Source: Flavobacterium agrisoli
GTDB taxonomy: Bacteria > Bacteroidota > Bacteroidia > Flavobacteriales > Flavobacteriaceae
Reading direction: 5' to 3'
Assembly (NCBI RefSeq): GCF_016522065.1
Contig: NZ_JAEHFV010000001.1
Location: 1 to 64,000 of the forward strand
DNA: 64,000 bases
Shown here: piece after piece, positions 28,362 to 37,780 of the stretch
How the letters are laid out: each line of letters begins with the position of its first letter
How positions within the stretch are numbered: position 1 is the stretch's first letter
Translations under genes and position numbers: made by a program
The notes under the pieces: generated by a model
The model's input: only the letters and a program-made list of their open reading frames with translations
The model's database searches: none
Told to the model about the DNA's origin: nothing

Positions 28362-29213
28362 TTAAAGTTGATCACCAATGGGTAATATTTGAGAGAGTCG
28401 ATTATTATTAAGATTCAACTCTACATGCCTACCTCCTTTTTTTTCGATCATCTCAAGAGTCAAATACTTTTTCTCGGGTATAGTGAATTTTTCAAGAGCA
28501 AATACTTTTACAACAGCCGAATTTTCAGGTAGGACAGTGGATTTGGCCGAGGTGTAAAGGGGCAGGATTTCAATTTCTTGAGAGGCTGTACGTTTGGATT
28601 TTTTCTGGTCTCTTATAAAAAAACGCAGCTGGTCAATTTCATAACTTATGCTGGAATTATTCTCAAAAACCACCCTGAAATACATCACATCCCCATCTAT
28701 GAAAATGCCATTAATCTGTAGGCCTATCTGGTATTTTGAACGTTTGATACCACCGACTTTGCTTTTTTTAGATAAGGCAAGAGTGGCCATTTGCTCAATT
28801 TTTTTCTCATTTTCATTTGTTGTTGTAAATAAAATTTCTTTGTTGATTGCCACCGCATTATCGGCTTTTACATGCAAATCTGGACGTAGTTCATCGTAAT
28901 TAAGTACAAAAATATACAGCCTTCCATCAGCCGTTACAGTAGTGAGATTCGTCTGGTAAAAATGTTCTTTTAAGGCTTTTACCAATAAAATGTTCTCCAG
29001 CGCTTTAGCTTTTTGCACCAAAATTTCAGCACTTCCTATATCCACACTTTTGATGGCGTAGGGAAAAACGATACTGGTTGTTTTGGAAAAACCTATTCTC
29101 AGGTTTTTGTACTGATTTTCATAGAAGTCTGTTTCTTCTGCATTGAATTGCGCATGTATTGAAATCCAGGATAGTGATAAAAGTAGTAGAACCACATAGT
29201 TAAATTTTTTCAT
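28362..29213 (-). CDS. traN: conjugative transposon protein TraN (DUF4138)
   Basis: A 283-residue exported protein, with a signal peptide ending WISIHAQF. It matches TraN of Bacteroidota conjugative transposons: SKTTSIVFPYAIKSVDIGS near the N-terminus, then LYIFVLNYDELRPDLHV and the beta-rich middle region IGLQINGIFIDGDVMYFRV. TraN is thought to be a VirB9-like part of the outer-membrane core of the mating channel. It is 10 bp from traM and the last tra gene of the operon in this element. Confidence 0.88.
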   Translation of the reverse strand: MKKFNYVVLLLLSLSWISIHAQFNAEETDFYENQYKNLRIGFSKTTSIVFPYAIKSVDIGSAEILVQKAKALENILLVKALKEHFYQTNLTTVTADGRLYIFVLNYDELRPDLHVKADNAVAINKEILFTTTNENEKKIEQMATLALSKKSKVGGIKRSKYQIGLQINGIFIDGDVMYFRVVFENNSSISYEIDQLRFFIRDQKKSKRTASQEIEILPLYTSAKSTVLPENSAVVKVFALEKFTIPEKKYLTLEMIEKKGGRHVELNLNNNRLSQILPIGDQL

Positions 29214-29223
29214 TTTTTCATTT

Positions 29224-30510
29224 TTAAGGATTTATAATTTTTTGCTTTTCATCGCTCAACAGTACTTGATAGCCCGCCTTAACAACCACCTTAATGAGTT
29301 TTACTTTTTTACTCATTAGGCTTTTGGCTGCCTCAATACCCATTCCTGCAGCTTGCGCTCCCCAAGAATCTGATATTCCAGTTAATCCCATAGTTTGAAT
29401 AGAGCGATCTGCTGAGGCTTTGGCTACGTCCCTATTAATAGCTCCGGGTATATAGACACCCTCAATACCGTCAAGATCATAGACAGCTAAATCAACCGGA
29501 AAAATGGAATTTTGATATTGGATAGCGGTGATTTTGATTTCCAATCGTTCACCTTTCAAAGATGCCATGCCATATAAAAAAGTATTTTTAGGAATAGTTT
29601 TACCTTCAATAGCAATATCATTTTTCAATCTTAGTTTGACAACCGATCCGTTTACGATGGTTTGTGTCTGATGAATAACCGCTTCAATAGCATTTGGTAT
29701 TTGGGCTTCCAAAGACTTCTGTTCTAGAGTAAAAAAAGCATTAGAAGTGGGATCCCCTTCCAAAATTTGATGCTGATTCCAAGTACTGATAGTAGGACCT
29801 TCCATCTTTTTTGTGACGGATAATGATTTTCCCTTTCTGGTTTCGGAGCCTTGTTTTAAACGTTCCTCTACACGCTCTGGATGCTGAATATCCAATATGT
29901 TTTCCAACATACCGCCTAGTTGCTGCAACTCCGGGTCTGTTTTTGCTGGCGCTTGTAAAGCCGACATCAACTCTTCTAGTTTTTTTACCTCTGTGGATTC
30001 TTTTTCGGGAGAATCGTAATTTTTAAACTCGTTCATATCCTGATTATACCTTTCAACTTCTGGTCGGCTTATTGCTTTTTCAAGAGCCCTGAGCTTTTCA
30101 TAAACTTTCTGCTCCTTGTTGTCCTGTAGTCCAGTTGTGTTCAAACCCGACTTGTTTTTTGGGAAATCGAGGTTTTGTGGATCATTTGACGAAACGAATT
30201 CTTCTTCGATACCACCAAGGTTCCTTGAATAGTTTGGATCTTTTTTGTATTGCTCTTCCAGCTTTAATGAATCAACAGCCGCCTGATGGTAGTAACTCAT
30301 CTTGTCTAGTTCTGAGTCGTCACTTAATTTTGGTAGGGGCAATTCAAAGTTGAAGCCCTTTTTTCCATTACTTTCGACAACTTGAGCCTCCATTTTGCCT
30401 CCTCCTAATGTGTAAAATAAAAGCGTTATAAAAGGGAGTGTTATAAGAGGCAAAACAAATAACATTTTACGCTTTTTAGCTTCTTTTGCAGAAATAGTTT
30501 TTTCTTCCAT
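29224..30510 (-). CDS. traM: conjugative transposon protein TraM (VirB10-like)
   Basis: A 428-residue protein with one N-terminal membrane segment (about 16-36, LFVLPLITLPFITLLFYTLGGG), a long charged linker and a C-terminal beta domain (VNGSVVKLRLKNDIAIEGKTIPKNTFLYGMA; LAVYDLDGIEGVYIPGAINRD). This layout and sequence match TraM, the VirB10/TrbI-like protein that spans the periplasm in the type IV secretion channel. It sits between traN and traL with 10-12 bp gaps. Confidence 0.92.
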   Translation of the reverse strand: MEEKTISAKEAKKRKMLFVLPLITLPFITLLFYTLGGGKMEAQVVESNGKKGFNFELPLPKLSDDSELDKMSYYHQAAVDSLKLEEQYKKDPNYSRNLGGIEEEFVSSNDPQNLDFPKNKSGLNTTGLQDNKEQKVYEKLRALEKAISRPEVERYNQDMNEFKNYDSPEKESTEVKKLEELMSALQAPAKTDPELQQLGGMLENILDIQHPERVEERLKQGSETRKGKSLSVTKKMEGPTISTWNQHQILEGDPTSNAFFTLEQKSLEAQIPNAIEAVIHQTQTIVNGSVVKLRLKNDIAIEGKTIPKNTFLYGMASLKGERLEIKITAIQYQNSIFPVDLAVYDLDGIEGVYIPGAINRDVAKASADRSIQTMGLTGISDSWGAQAAGMGIEAAKSLMSKKVKLIKVVVKAGYQVLLSDEKQKIINP

Positions 30511-30522
30511 AGCTTTACTTTT

Positions 30523-30774
30523 TTAATTATTTGATCTAATTATTGATATTTTTTTTGATTGTAATTCAGTAGTTTCTTTTCTAAATGTTTCGTAGATATT
30601 GTAGATAAAATAGCCAGAAGTCAATAAAACAAATAACACTAGTAGACCGATTAGTTTTTTCCTAGAAAGACCTCCAGTGAGATTACTCATCTTTTCAGCC
30701 CATTTTCTTTGAACCCACACAGAAAATTTATGCGGCGCGAAGGTTTGGTTCCTTTTTTTATTTGGTAAATGCAT
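30523..30774 (-). CDS. traL: TraL-like small membrane protein
   Basis: An 83-residue protein with a basic N-terminal half and one transmembrane helix (about 43-62, LIGLLVLFVLLTSGYFIY). It is assigned as TraL mainly from its position between TraM and TraK, size and topology; TraL proteins of this family are poorly conserved. It is probably an inner-membrane component of the transfer channel. The start follows the traK stop by 6 bp. Confidence 0.7.
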   Translation of the reverse strand: MHLPNKKRNQTFAPHKFSVWVQRKWAEKMSNLTGGLSRKKLIGLLVLFVLLTSGYFIYNIYETFRKETTELQSKKISIIRSNN

Positions 30775-30780
30775 AAGTGA

Positions 30781-31401
30781 TCACTTTCTATTTTCCATAG
30801 ACAAATCTTTGTTTTCGATAGTTTTGAATCTTTCGATTAAAAAACCATGTGGATTATGATCACTTCTCGATACATTTCGTAGCGTTCCTTCGGTAAGTAG
30901 GCTTCTTCTTAAAATACTGGTAGTGCGGATGATGTTTTGTTTTGCATAGCATTTAAATTGGTAGGGGTATTGTCCAATTTCAATTTTAATGCTATCAATT
31001 TCTATTGTTTGGCTGATATTTCCTGAAATGATTCCTGCGTAAAAATTATTCTCCCTCAAATCATCATAGATGCGTTTGGCTCCGCCATCTGCTAAATAAA
31101 GGGCCTTTGTGATGTTGGTTTTAATCACCTTATCATCGGGATCTAAGGTGAAGAAATAATAGTGAAAATTCTTTACATGGTCTTTTGCTTCCACTGGTAT
31201 ATTCTCTTTACGTTCAGATGCGTAAGCTTCTAACACCTTGCCATTAGCCAAAATATATACTTTATCTTGCATCAGTGTAACAGCTTGGAAACTTTTAAAG
31301 ATTATGAAGCTGCAAATGATTATGCAGCCGCTAACGACCAAAAAGGAAAACCCTCTAACATAGCGGAAAGCAGTATCTATATTTTTCATTTTGGTAAACA
31401 T
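30781..31401 (-). CDS. traK: conjugative transposon protein TraK (VirB8-like)
   Basis: About 206 residues with one N-terminal membrane helix (RYVRGFSFLVVSGCIIICSFIIF) and a periplasmic domain containing KVLEAYASERKENIPVEAKDHV and NPHGFLIERFKTIENKDL, hallmarks of Bacteroidota TraK. TraK is the likely VirB8-type bridging component. Three in-frame ATGs occur at 31407, 31401 and 31389; I chose MFTKMKNIDTAF (31401). It is 18 bp downstream of traJ. Confidence 0.88.
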   Translation of the reverse strand: MFTKMKNIDTAFRYVRGFSFLVVSGCIIICSFIIFKSFQAVTLMQDKVYILANGKVLEAYASERKENIPVEAKDHVKNFHYYFFTLDPDDKVIKTNITKALYLADGGAKRIYDDLRENNFYAGIISGNISQTIEIDSIKIEIGQYPYQFKCYAKQNIIRTTSILRRSLLTEGTLRNVSRSDHNPHGFLIERFKTIENKDLSMENRK

Positions 31402-31419
31402 TTGCATTGCTTTTTTAAA

Positions 31420-32625
31420 TTATTTAGAATTTCCTGTGAGCTTCTCGCTCATATAATTACCTTTTTCGTGAAAGTAAGGGCTACTAGATGCAGATGACGA
31501 CATACTTTGAGCAATTTTCCCAGCTGAATTTCCCATGGAATCCATTACCATAGTTGCTCCCTGAGAGGATTTTGAAACCGTTGAGACCACCGAGTTTCCA
31601 AACAAGCTCGTTACTTTTTGTCCTAGTGCCCCGCCACCCCCAGCATGTACAATATAATTGGCAACAGAAGGAACAGTAAAATACCCTATGATACCGATAA
31701 TCATAAAAATTAGATACGCGATATCTGTTCTACTGAAAAATGTATCTCCTGAATTTTGTACTTGGGTTAGATCGAGTTGGAGCATCAGTTCTTGAATCTT
31801 ACCAATAATGCTTCCGAAGATGTTGGCAACAGGAAGCCATAGGTAAATATTGATGTACCTGGCCAACCAAACCGTTAGGGTGTGTTGAAAACCGTCAAAT
31901 ACCGCTAATCCGAATACCAAAGGGCCAAGAATAGACAGAACAATCAACTGAAATGTCCTAAGGGTATCGATGCATAGGGCAGCTGATTCAAATAAGATTC
32001 TCAGGACTTCGCTCATCCATTCTTTAACGGAATTTCTGAAATTGTACGAAGCCTTTTCCATAGCAAACTTAACATCATTACCGATTCCTGCTACCAAACT
32101 TTCATCCGATGGGTCAGCGCCTTCATGTGTGTATTGATACCAGCGATCCCGATCTCCACTACCAGTAACACCTACATACATCTTCCAAGGATCTGTTTGC
32201 TTGAGCGCTTTTTCTTTTTCCTTCAAAAGCACCGCTATGGCGTTATTTGACCCTGATACCAGAGCAGCTGTGGCTGTAACAGTAGGTTTCATCACACCGT
32301 TGATCAGTGCCAGTACAGAGGGAAATATCATAATGCAAAATCCGATGACAAAAGGGCGGAAAAGCGGATAAAAATCAATAGGCTCTGCATTGGCAATATG
32401 GCGCCACACCCGCATTGCGATATACCAGATTGTTCCGAATCCGGCTATCCCCTGACCAACTGTTAATAGATCACTGCACAAAGGCATCATCTCCTCATAC
32501 AGTTGGTCTAATATGCCATGAAGGCTCTTCATATCATCTGCTAGCGCTTGGCTAAAACCTGCTGCAGGCCAAAGTATGCAAAGCACAACTAAAAGAGGAG
32601 TTGTTTTAAAATCTTTAGCTTTCAT
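31420..32625 (-). CDS. traJ: conjugative transposon protein TraJ
   Basis: About 401 residues with a signal peptide (MKAKDFKTTPLLVVLC to FSQA) and several hydrophobic segments (IGFCIMIFPSVLALING, LSILGPLVFGLAVFDG, DIAYLIFMIIGIIGYFTV), as expected for TraJ, the VirB6-like polytopic inner-membrane protein. The C-terminus is serine-rich. I place the start at 32625, where the signal peptide begins; the longer frame to 32673 would overlap the upstream gene. The gap to that gene is 4 bp. Confidence 0.88.
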   Translation of the reverse strand: MKAKDFKTTPLLVVLCILWPAAGFSQALADDMKSLHGILDQLYEEMMPLCSDLLTVGQGIAGFGTIWYIAMRVWRHIANAEPIDFYPLFRPFVIGFCIMIFPSVLALINGVMKPTVTATAALVSGSNNAIAVLLKEKEKALKQTDPWKMYVGVTGSGDRDRWYQYTHEGADPSDESLVAGIGNDVKFAMEKASYNFRNSVKEWMSEVLRILFESAALCIDTLRTFQLIVLSILGPLVFGLAVFDGFQHTLTVWLARYINIYLWLPVANIFGSIIGKIQELMLQLDLTQVQNSGDTFFSRTDIAYLIFMIIGIIGYFTVPSVANYIVHAGGGGALGQKVTSLFGNSVVSTVSKSSQGATMVMDSMGNSAGKIAQSMSSSASSSPYFHEKGNYMSEKLTGNSK

Positions 32626-32629
32626 GTTT

Positions 32630-33265
32630 TTAGTCTTTAAGTTCATATAAAGAGGCAGAAGCCTTAGTATCACCGGCTTCTTTTGCGCGTTGTATGGCTA
32701 GAATATGGGATGTTGCGTTAAAGTCTCTTAGAAATAAAACTTTTTCCTGCATCTCTACATAAATTTTATCCACGGCCTCGAGTCGCTCGTCATCTGTCAT
32801 TCTGAGTTTATCCGCCGTCACGACCATGGAAAGCTCGTCCAGATTTCTCAGGCTCTGATTTAAAAGGTTTCCATATACCTTTTCAAAATATCGGATTTCT
32901 TGAGCAGTAAAATTTGTCGATTTTAAAAAACGATTAAGCCCCGATTTGCTTTCTTTGACCAGCAAAATCTGGTACTGTACAATGTCACTGATCCTCTTAT
33001 AGTTCTTTACCGCTGGGCTGACTTGCATTAGGGCATCCAAGAAAGTTTGATGCAAGCTAAAATTGCCCTCTGTCATATCTTTAACCATTTTGTAACCACC
33101 GTTTAATAGTTGGTACCCTTTTTTCATATCACTCAATATCTTCTTGAACTGAGATAGCTTTTCGATATTTAAAATCAATTGCTGAATTTCAGCAGACTGC
33201 GCTTTGGCTCCCATAGGAAAAAGAGCAGTAGACAACAGCATTAGCAGTATCACTATTCGTTTCAT
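32630..33265 (-). CDS. TraI-like exported helical protein (copy C)
   Basis: 211 residues with a signal peptide ending GAKAQ. The mature part is helical: EIQQLILNIEKLSQFKKILSDMKKGYQLLNGGYKMVKDMTEGNFSLH, then a region around LRNLDELSMVVTADKLRMTDDERLEAVDKIYVEMQEKV. The two upstream genes encode proteins of the same plan, so this is one of three tandem paralogues. Databases often label such proteins TerB-like or TraI; neither name implies tellurite resistance here. It is probably a periplasmic accessory factor of the mating channel. Confidence 0.75.
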   Translation of the reverse strand: MKRIVILLMLLSTALFPMGAKAQSAEIQQLILNIEKLSQFKKILSDMKKGYQLLNGGYKMVKDMTEGNFSLHQTFLDALMQVSPAVKNYKRISDIVQYQILLVKESKSGLNRFLKSTNFTAQEIRYFEKVYGNLLNQSLRNLDELSMVVTADKLRMTDDERLEAVDKIYVEMQEKVLFLRDFNATSHILAIQRAKEAGDTKASASLYELKD

Positions 33266-33276
33266 AATAATTTGAT

Positions 33277-33891
33277 TTATAAATCCAGAAGGTCTTCAAA
33301 AGTTTTGGCATCCCTTTTATCGGTTGCCTTTGATAGCGATAATAATTTAGCATCACTAGAGAATCTTTGGCAGAAAATGTAGTTGTCCATCATGGTAACA
33401 TACAATTTGTCAATCCTTGCAAAACGTTCATCGTCTTTAAGTTCCAAAGCATCACTTGTAGTGATGATCAAAAGTTCGTCGAGCGTATTGCTGCAGTTTT
33501 CAATTAACCTGTCAAAGGAACGCGTGATATAATCAATTTCATCACCGTGGAACAGGTCCACACCTTTTAAATGGGCAGTCGTTTTGTTACAAAGTTTCAT
33601 TATTTTAAGCTGCAACGAAATGATCTGAGCAATCTTGTAATAATTCCGGATTTTGGGATTGATTTTCGCAAGAGAGGTAAAATAATCGCCGTGAAGATTA
33701 ACTTCTCCCTTTTTAACATCACCAATAAGATTCAGCCCTTTCGATACTACCGAATAACCTTTTTTAGCGTAATCGATGTATACCTCTAATGCTGCTATCT
33801 GAAGAATTAATTCCTTTCTATACTTAGCTTGACTTTGAATGCTTTGGTGAAATAATACAAGCGTAAGCAAGAGTAAAACACTTTTTTTCAT
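33277..33891 (-). CDS. TraI-like exported helical protein (copy B)
   Basis: 204 residues with a signal peptide ending SIQSQ. It shares its layout with the neighbour downstream: LQIAALEVYIDYAKKGYSVVSKGLNLIGDVKKGEVNLHGDYF, and LDELLIITTSDALELKDDERFARIDKLYVTMMDNY. This second segment aligns with copy C over about 35 residues at clear similarity. The gap to each neighbour is 10-11 bp. It is presumably periplasmic, with function in transfer inferred from the operon only. Confidence 0.75.
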   Translation of the reverse strand: MKKSVLLLLTLVLFHQSIQSQAKYRKELILQIAALEVYIDYAKKGYSVVSKGLNLIGDVKKGEVNLHGDYFTSLAKINPKIRNYYKIAQIISLQLKIMKLCNKTTAHLKGVDLFHGDEIDYITRSFDRLIENCSNTLDELLIITTSDALELKDDERFARIDKLYVTMMDNYIFCQRFSSDAKLLSLSKATDKRDAKTFEDLLDL

Positions 33892-33901
33892 ATTATTTAG
33901 T

Positions 33902-34585
33902 TTAAGGAATTCCGTAAAATTGTTTCACCTGATTTACATCGGCCTTAGTTTTGGCTCTTTGAAGACTCAGTAACACATTCTGCTGGTTAAACAACATTAG
34001 ATCGTCATAATTGGAATTGATCTGGTCTGCCGACTTATTGATAATTTCAAGCCGTTTTAGATCGCTCATCTGAGTAGTGAAGGAATCTAATATGAGAAAG
34101 ATTTGATCAATGTTTTGTAAACTTTGCTCCAGTATTCCAGTGTAGACTTTTTCCATATACTGCAGTTCATTTTCCTTGAAGTTCCTGTCTTGCTTAAAGA
34201 GATTCCAAGCCTTTTCGTATTGCTGTACAAGTAAGGTTTGCTTTTTGGTGATCTCTTTGATGCGCTGATAATAGGTAATGATTGATTTTACTTTTGCCAG
34301 CTCTTCGTAATACCCTTTATAAAGGTCTTTCTGCCTCTTTGTCCACTCTGAGATTTCATCAAGTTTTAATTTTGAGAGTACGTTTTCCACCTGCTTCTGT
34401 GCATTCTGAAGCCAAATAGTTTTATTCTGTAAACGCTGGATTCTCAAATCGATCGCTTTGATTACTTTTTTAGTTACAAACTTTACGATTTCCAGTATCG
34501 GCAGTGCCGCTGTCTTTTCTACTGGTCTGACTGGAGCGCTGACGAGTAGCAAGCATATCAGACAGGATACTATTTTCGTTTTCAT
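33902..34585 (-). CDS. traI: TraI-like exported helical protein (copy A)
   Basis: 227 residues with an N-terminal signal-like segment (IVSCLICLLLVSAPVRP). Long helices follow, including an amphipathic stretch LRIQRLQNKTIWLQNAQKQVENVLSKLKLDEI and YMEKVYTGILEQSLQNIDQIFLILDSFTTQMSDLKRLEII. It matches the TraI protein that follows traG in CTnDOT-type operons and is the most divergent of the three tandem copies. It may act with TraG or TraJ at channel assembly. It starts 13 bp after traG. Confidence 0.78.
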   Translation of the reverse strand: MKTKIVSCLICLLLVSAPVRPVEKTAALPILEIVKFVTKKVIKAIDLRIQRLQNKTIWLQNAQKQVENVLSKLKLDEISEWTKRQKDLYKGYYEELAKVKSIITYYQRIKEITKKQTLLVQQYEKAWNLFKQDRNFKENELQYMEKVYTGILEQSLQNIDQIFLILDSFTTQMSDLKRLEIINKSADQINSNYDDLMLFNQQNVLLSLQRAKTKADVNQVKQFYGIP

Positions 34586-34598
34586 CTTTCCTTTTCAT

Positions 34599-37067
34599 TT
34601 AATTTCCATTTCTCATCTCATCAGCCAGCGCTGCAATTCCTTTTTTTATATCGCCCCCAAATTTTGAAGCGTAGGCATTCATTTTTACTTTCTCTGTTTC
34701 TTCCGTAGTATAAGCCAAATATTCTTCTAGGGACACTTCGGTTCGGTATACTTTTGAAAGTGTACCACCCAGCGAGATAAAAACTTCTTTGTATTTCTTA
34801 CTTGGATCATTAGCTTTATTTACTGAAAGCACCAGTGCTTTTTCTTTATCGGTTAGCCCTAGAAGTTCCTGGATCTGGTCAAATTTATTTTGATACTTAC
34901 TTTGATCCAGTAGTATTTTACAGTCGCTATTGTTAATGATGGCCTGTTTGACTACCGGGGAGGAAATGATATCTTCGACCTCTTGCGTGACAACGATTGC
35001 TTCTCCAAAAAATTTGCGAACCGTTTTAAAAAGATACTTCAGATATTCTGCCATTCCCTCACGTGCTATGGCTTTCCATGCTTCTTCTATAAGGATCATC
35101 TTACGGATGCCTTTAAGTTTTCTCATTTTGCTGATGAAAACTTCCATAATGATAATGGTCACCACCGGAAATAATATCGGATGATCTTTAATGTTATCCA
35201 ATTCAAAAACAATAAATCTTTCCTTTAAAAGATTTAGATTCTCTGTAGCATTCAACAAATAATCAAATTCACCACCTTTATAGTAAGGGCGTAGCACGTA
35301 GAGAAAATTATTCACATCAAAATCTTTTTCTTTAACCTTATCACCCTGGAGAACGGCAAGAAAATCTTCTTTCAAAAATTCATAAAAGCTGTTAAAACAC
35401 GGAAAGATTTCAGTATGGGTATCCAGTTTATCGTAATACAGTTGCAGGGCATTAGACAGAGCCACATATTCGCTTCTGTTGAAAGTTTCATCATCTTTCT
35501 TCCATAAAGCAAGTAATAGAGTTTTGATACTTTCCTTTTTCTCGGTATCAAGATTATCACCTTCACCGATATAAAACGGGTTAAAACGAATAGGGCTTTT
35601 TTCATCATAGGTAAAATAGTATCCTGACACCATATCACACAAACCCTTGTAGCTGTGTCCAACATCCACAAGTACAATATGCGTTCCTTGCTCATAATAG
35701 CTTCTAACCATATGATTGGTAAAAAATGATTTACCGCTGCCTGAAGGTCCCAGGATAAATTTATTTCTGTTGGTACAGATACCCTTTTTTACGGGTTCAT
35801 CGCTAATATCCACATGTACGGGTTTCCCCGTTAATCGATCTCCCAATCTGATTCCCACTGGACTAAGTGACGATAGGTAACCTGTTTCCATATTTAAAAA
35901 ACAAACTGCCTGCTCAGAGAAGGTATCAAAAGTATCGTTCATGGGAAAATCGGCAGCATTGCCCGGCATCCCTGCCCAATATATTTGGGGCGCCCCTACG
36001 GTTTCCTGTTTTGCAGCAGCGTCCATTTGAGCCAGGGCAGAAGAAACCTTGTTTTTAATGTCCTTCAATTCCTCTTTATCCTCGCTCCATGCCAATACAT
36101 TAAAATGCGCTTTAACTGGTAAGCGTTGCTGCGAAATAGCTTCATTTAGGAAATCATTGACCGCATCGCGCGCGATCATATTCTCACGACTATAGGCAGA
36201 TAAAGATTGCAGTCGCAGTCTTTTACTTTCAAGTTTTTGCATCGTCTTTTGGGGATCCTCAATAAACAGGTACTGGTTATAAATGTGATTACAAGATAAC
36301 AGCTGTCCAAGAGTGGACGCAAAACCAATACTGAATTTGGTTTTATCTGTGGAATAGCGGTCAAAGTTGATTCTAGATCCACACAGCCCCGGTAAGTCAG
36401 CGGCATCGCCAAGTGTAAATAGCTGGCAATATTTGTTACCAACCTGCAGTCCTTCGCTGAATTTAATATCGGAAAAAATAAATGATTCTTCCCTTCCGGC
36501 TAAAAAGCAGTATTGCTCTAGAAGTCCCAATTTACGACTTTGACTTTTAAGTTGCACATTGGGAAGCCGCATCATTTTTATAAAGCCGCTGTCTTCTATA
36601 ATCCTTTTAAATTGTCCACAAGCATCCCAAAAGTCCTGCAAGATTTCTGGTTTTAGTGTTTCATCAGGAGCAAGAGATTTTCGGATCAGTGTTGAAAATA
36701 GTGAAGAGGAATTCTTTCTGTCGGCAGGTTTTTTAGTTAGCATGATATAGCAGCAATGATCTAGAAAAGGCCTTTCGTTAAAAAAACGTTCGCTGGCTCG
36801 ACTTAAAAAGCTGTTGTCCTGATTTGAAAAATCTCCACTGTAACAACTTTGAAGGAACCAATCCTGCTTGTGAAAGACGCAATGTTTTGGAAGTACCTTT
36901 ATCGCTTTAATCCACGATTGGTGGAAAGATTCATATTCCTGATCCGATAGGGTAAAAATTTCTGGTAATTCGACCTTAAAGACAACGGTTATGTCCCCAT
37001 GTTTTGATATTATACAGTCATGCTCGATATCCATAATCGGAAGCATTTGTTCCATTCTTTTCTCCAT
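34599..37067 (-). CDS. traG: TraG, VirB4-family conjugation ATPase
   Basis: An 822-residue cytoplasmic ATPase that powers pilus/channel assembly and DNA transfer. Walker A is LGPSGSGKSFFTN near the middle, Walker B is KMILIEEAWKAI in the C-terminal half, and the arginine-finger region and RKFFGEAIVVTQEVEDI follow. The N-terminal domain (IMDIEHDCIISKHGDITVVFKV) is typical of Bacteroidota TraG. Despite its name it is the VirB4 homologue, not the coupling protein. It is full length and ends 13 bp before traI. Confidence 0.95.
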   Translation of the reverse strand: MEKRMEQMLPIMDIEHDCIISKHGDITVVFKVELPEIFTLSDQEYESFHQSWIKAIKVLPKHCVFHKQDWFLQSCYSGDFSNQDNSFLSRASERFFNERPFLDHCCYIMLTKKPADRKNSSSLFSTLIRKSLAPDETLKPEILQDFWDACGQFKRIIEDSGFIKMMRLPNVQLKSQSRKLGLLEQYCFLAGREESFIFSDIKFSEGLQVGNKYCQLFTLGDAADLPGLCGSRINFDRYSTDKTKFSIGFASTLGQLLSCNHIYNQYLFIEDPQKTMQKLESKRLRLQSLSAYSRENMIARDAVNDFLNEAISQQRLPVKAHFNVLAWSEDKEELKDIKNKVSSALAQMDAAAKQETVGAPQIYWAGMPGNAADFPMNDTFDTFSEQAVCFLNMETGYLSSLSPVGIRLGDRLTGKPVHVDISDEPVKKGICTNRNKFILGPSGSGKSFFTNHMVRSYYEQGTHIVLVDVGHSYKGLCDMVSGYYFTYDEKSPIRFNPFYIGEGDNLDTEKKESIKTLLLALWKKDDETFNRSEYVALSNALQLYYDKLDTHTEIFPCFNSFYEFLKEDFLAVLQGDKVKEKDFDVNNFLYVLRPYYKGGEFDYLLNATENLNLLKERFIVFELDNIKDHPILFPVVTIIIMEVFISKMRKLKGIRKMILIEEAWKAIAREGMAEYLKYLFKTVRKFFGEAIVVTQEVEDIISSPVVKQAIINNSDCKILLDQSKYQNKFDQIQELLGLTDKEKALVLSVNKANDPSKKYKEVFISLGGTLSKVYRTEVSLEEYLAYTTEETEKVKMNAYASKFGGDIKKGIAALADEMRNGN

Positions 37068-37084
37068 CTCTCTTCATTTTATGC

Positions 37085-37408
37085 TTAATCTTCTTTACTG
37101 AATTTCATAAAAACGCTTCTGCTATACACTTTTAAACATTTAGGAAGTTGTTTTCTCGCTAGGGCTTTCATCATTCCAAATTCCCCGTACTGTTTACTCA
37201 TTTTGTAAATTTTCATTACCAACCCAGTTCCTAGTATCCCTATAAGAATGATGCAAATCAGCGAAGGAACCCCTATAATGTACATTACGGCAAAGAGAAT
37301 CATTAAAAGAACCACACCGCCTCCCAAATACCAAATATATTGTGCCTTGAGCCCCTTGAATTCGATACTCTGGTTGATACCCTTGTTAATGTGGTAAACG
37401 CTGTTCAT
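37085..37408 (-). CDS. traF: conjugative transposon protein TraF (DUF4133)
   Basis: 107 residues with two adjacent membrane helices (WYLGGGVVLLMILFAVMYIIG and LICIILIGILGTGLVMKIY), preceded by SVYHINKGINQSIEFKGLKAQYI, the signature of TraF/DUF4133. It is a VirB3-like partner of TraG. The start at 37408 shares one base with the traE stop (TAATG), indicating coupled translation; a longer frame starting at 37474 would lie inside traE and is rejected. Confidence 0.9.
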   Translation of the reverse strand: MNSVYHINKGINQSIEFKGLKAQYIWYLGGGVVLLMILFAVMYIIGVPSLICIILIGILGTGLVMKIYKMSKQYGEFGMMKALARKQLPKCLKVYSRSVFMKFSKED

Positions 37409-37746
37409 TACACGCCAAAAAATGATTTTATGACCGTTGCCACTACCACTAAAAAGACACAGCTGCCAAACCAAGCTGCTGCTACTTTTCCGGTATCAGG
37501 ATCACCAGCATTCCATTTTTGGTAGACCTTAACAGCACCTATCAAACCTAAAATAGCTCCTACAGCGTACATCAGTTCCGTACCTGCATCAAAATAACTT
37601 CGCACCTTTTGGTTCGCCTCGTTTATTCCGGCTACACCATCTTGAGCAAAAGCATTTACTTTGCCCAATATTGCAAAAAGAAAGGAAGTGATAATCACTT
37701 TATTCTTTTTCCAAAAACATCTTACGTTCCATCTACATTTTTTCAT
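37408..37746 (-). CDS. traE: conjugative transposon protein TraE (DUF4134)
   Basis: 112 residues with a long signal region (about 18-34, ending NAFAQDG) and two membrane helices (LMYAVGAILGLIGAVKVY, VAAAWFGSCVFLVVVATVI), separated by QKWNAGDPDTGK. This is the TraE/DUF4134 plan, a VirB2 pilin-like subunit. It is translationally coupled to traF. The first 17 residues are rich in basic and aromatic residues, and a later start is possible. Confidence 0.9.
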   Translation of the reverse strand: MKKCRWNVRCFWKKNKVIITSFLFAILGKVNAFAQDGVAGINEANQKVRSYFDAGTELMYAVGAILGLIGAVKVYQKWNAGDPDTGKVAAAWFGSCVFLVVVATVIKSFFGV

Positions 37747-37780
37747 CTCATATCATTTTTAAAATTACTTTGGTATAAAA

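Noticed and set aside
32630..33265. Tellurite resistance (TerB) function for the TraI-like proteins
   Set aside because: The proteins have signal peptides, lie in a transfer operon and show no TerB metal-binding residues that I could see; the name seems to be an annotation carry-over.
37085..37474. Longer TraF with start at 37474
   Set aside because: The additional 22 residues come from within traE, and the TAATG overlap at 37408 gives the usual TraF start.
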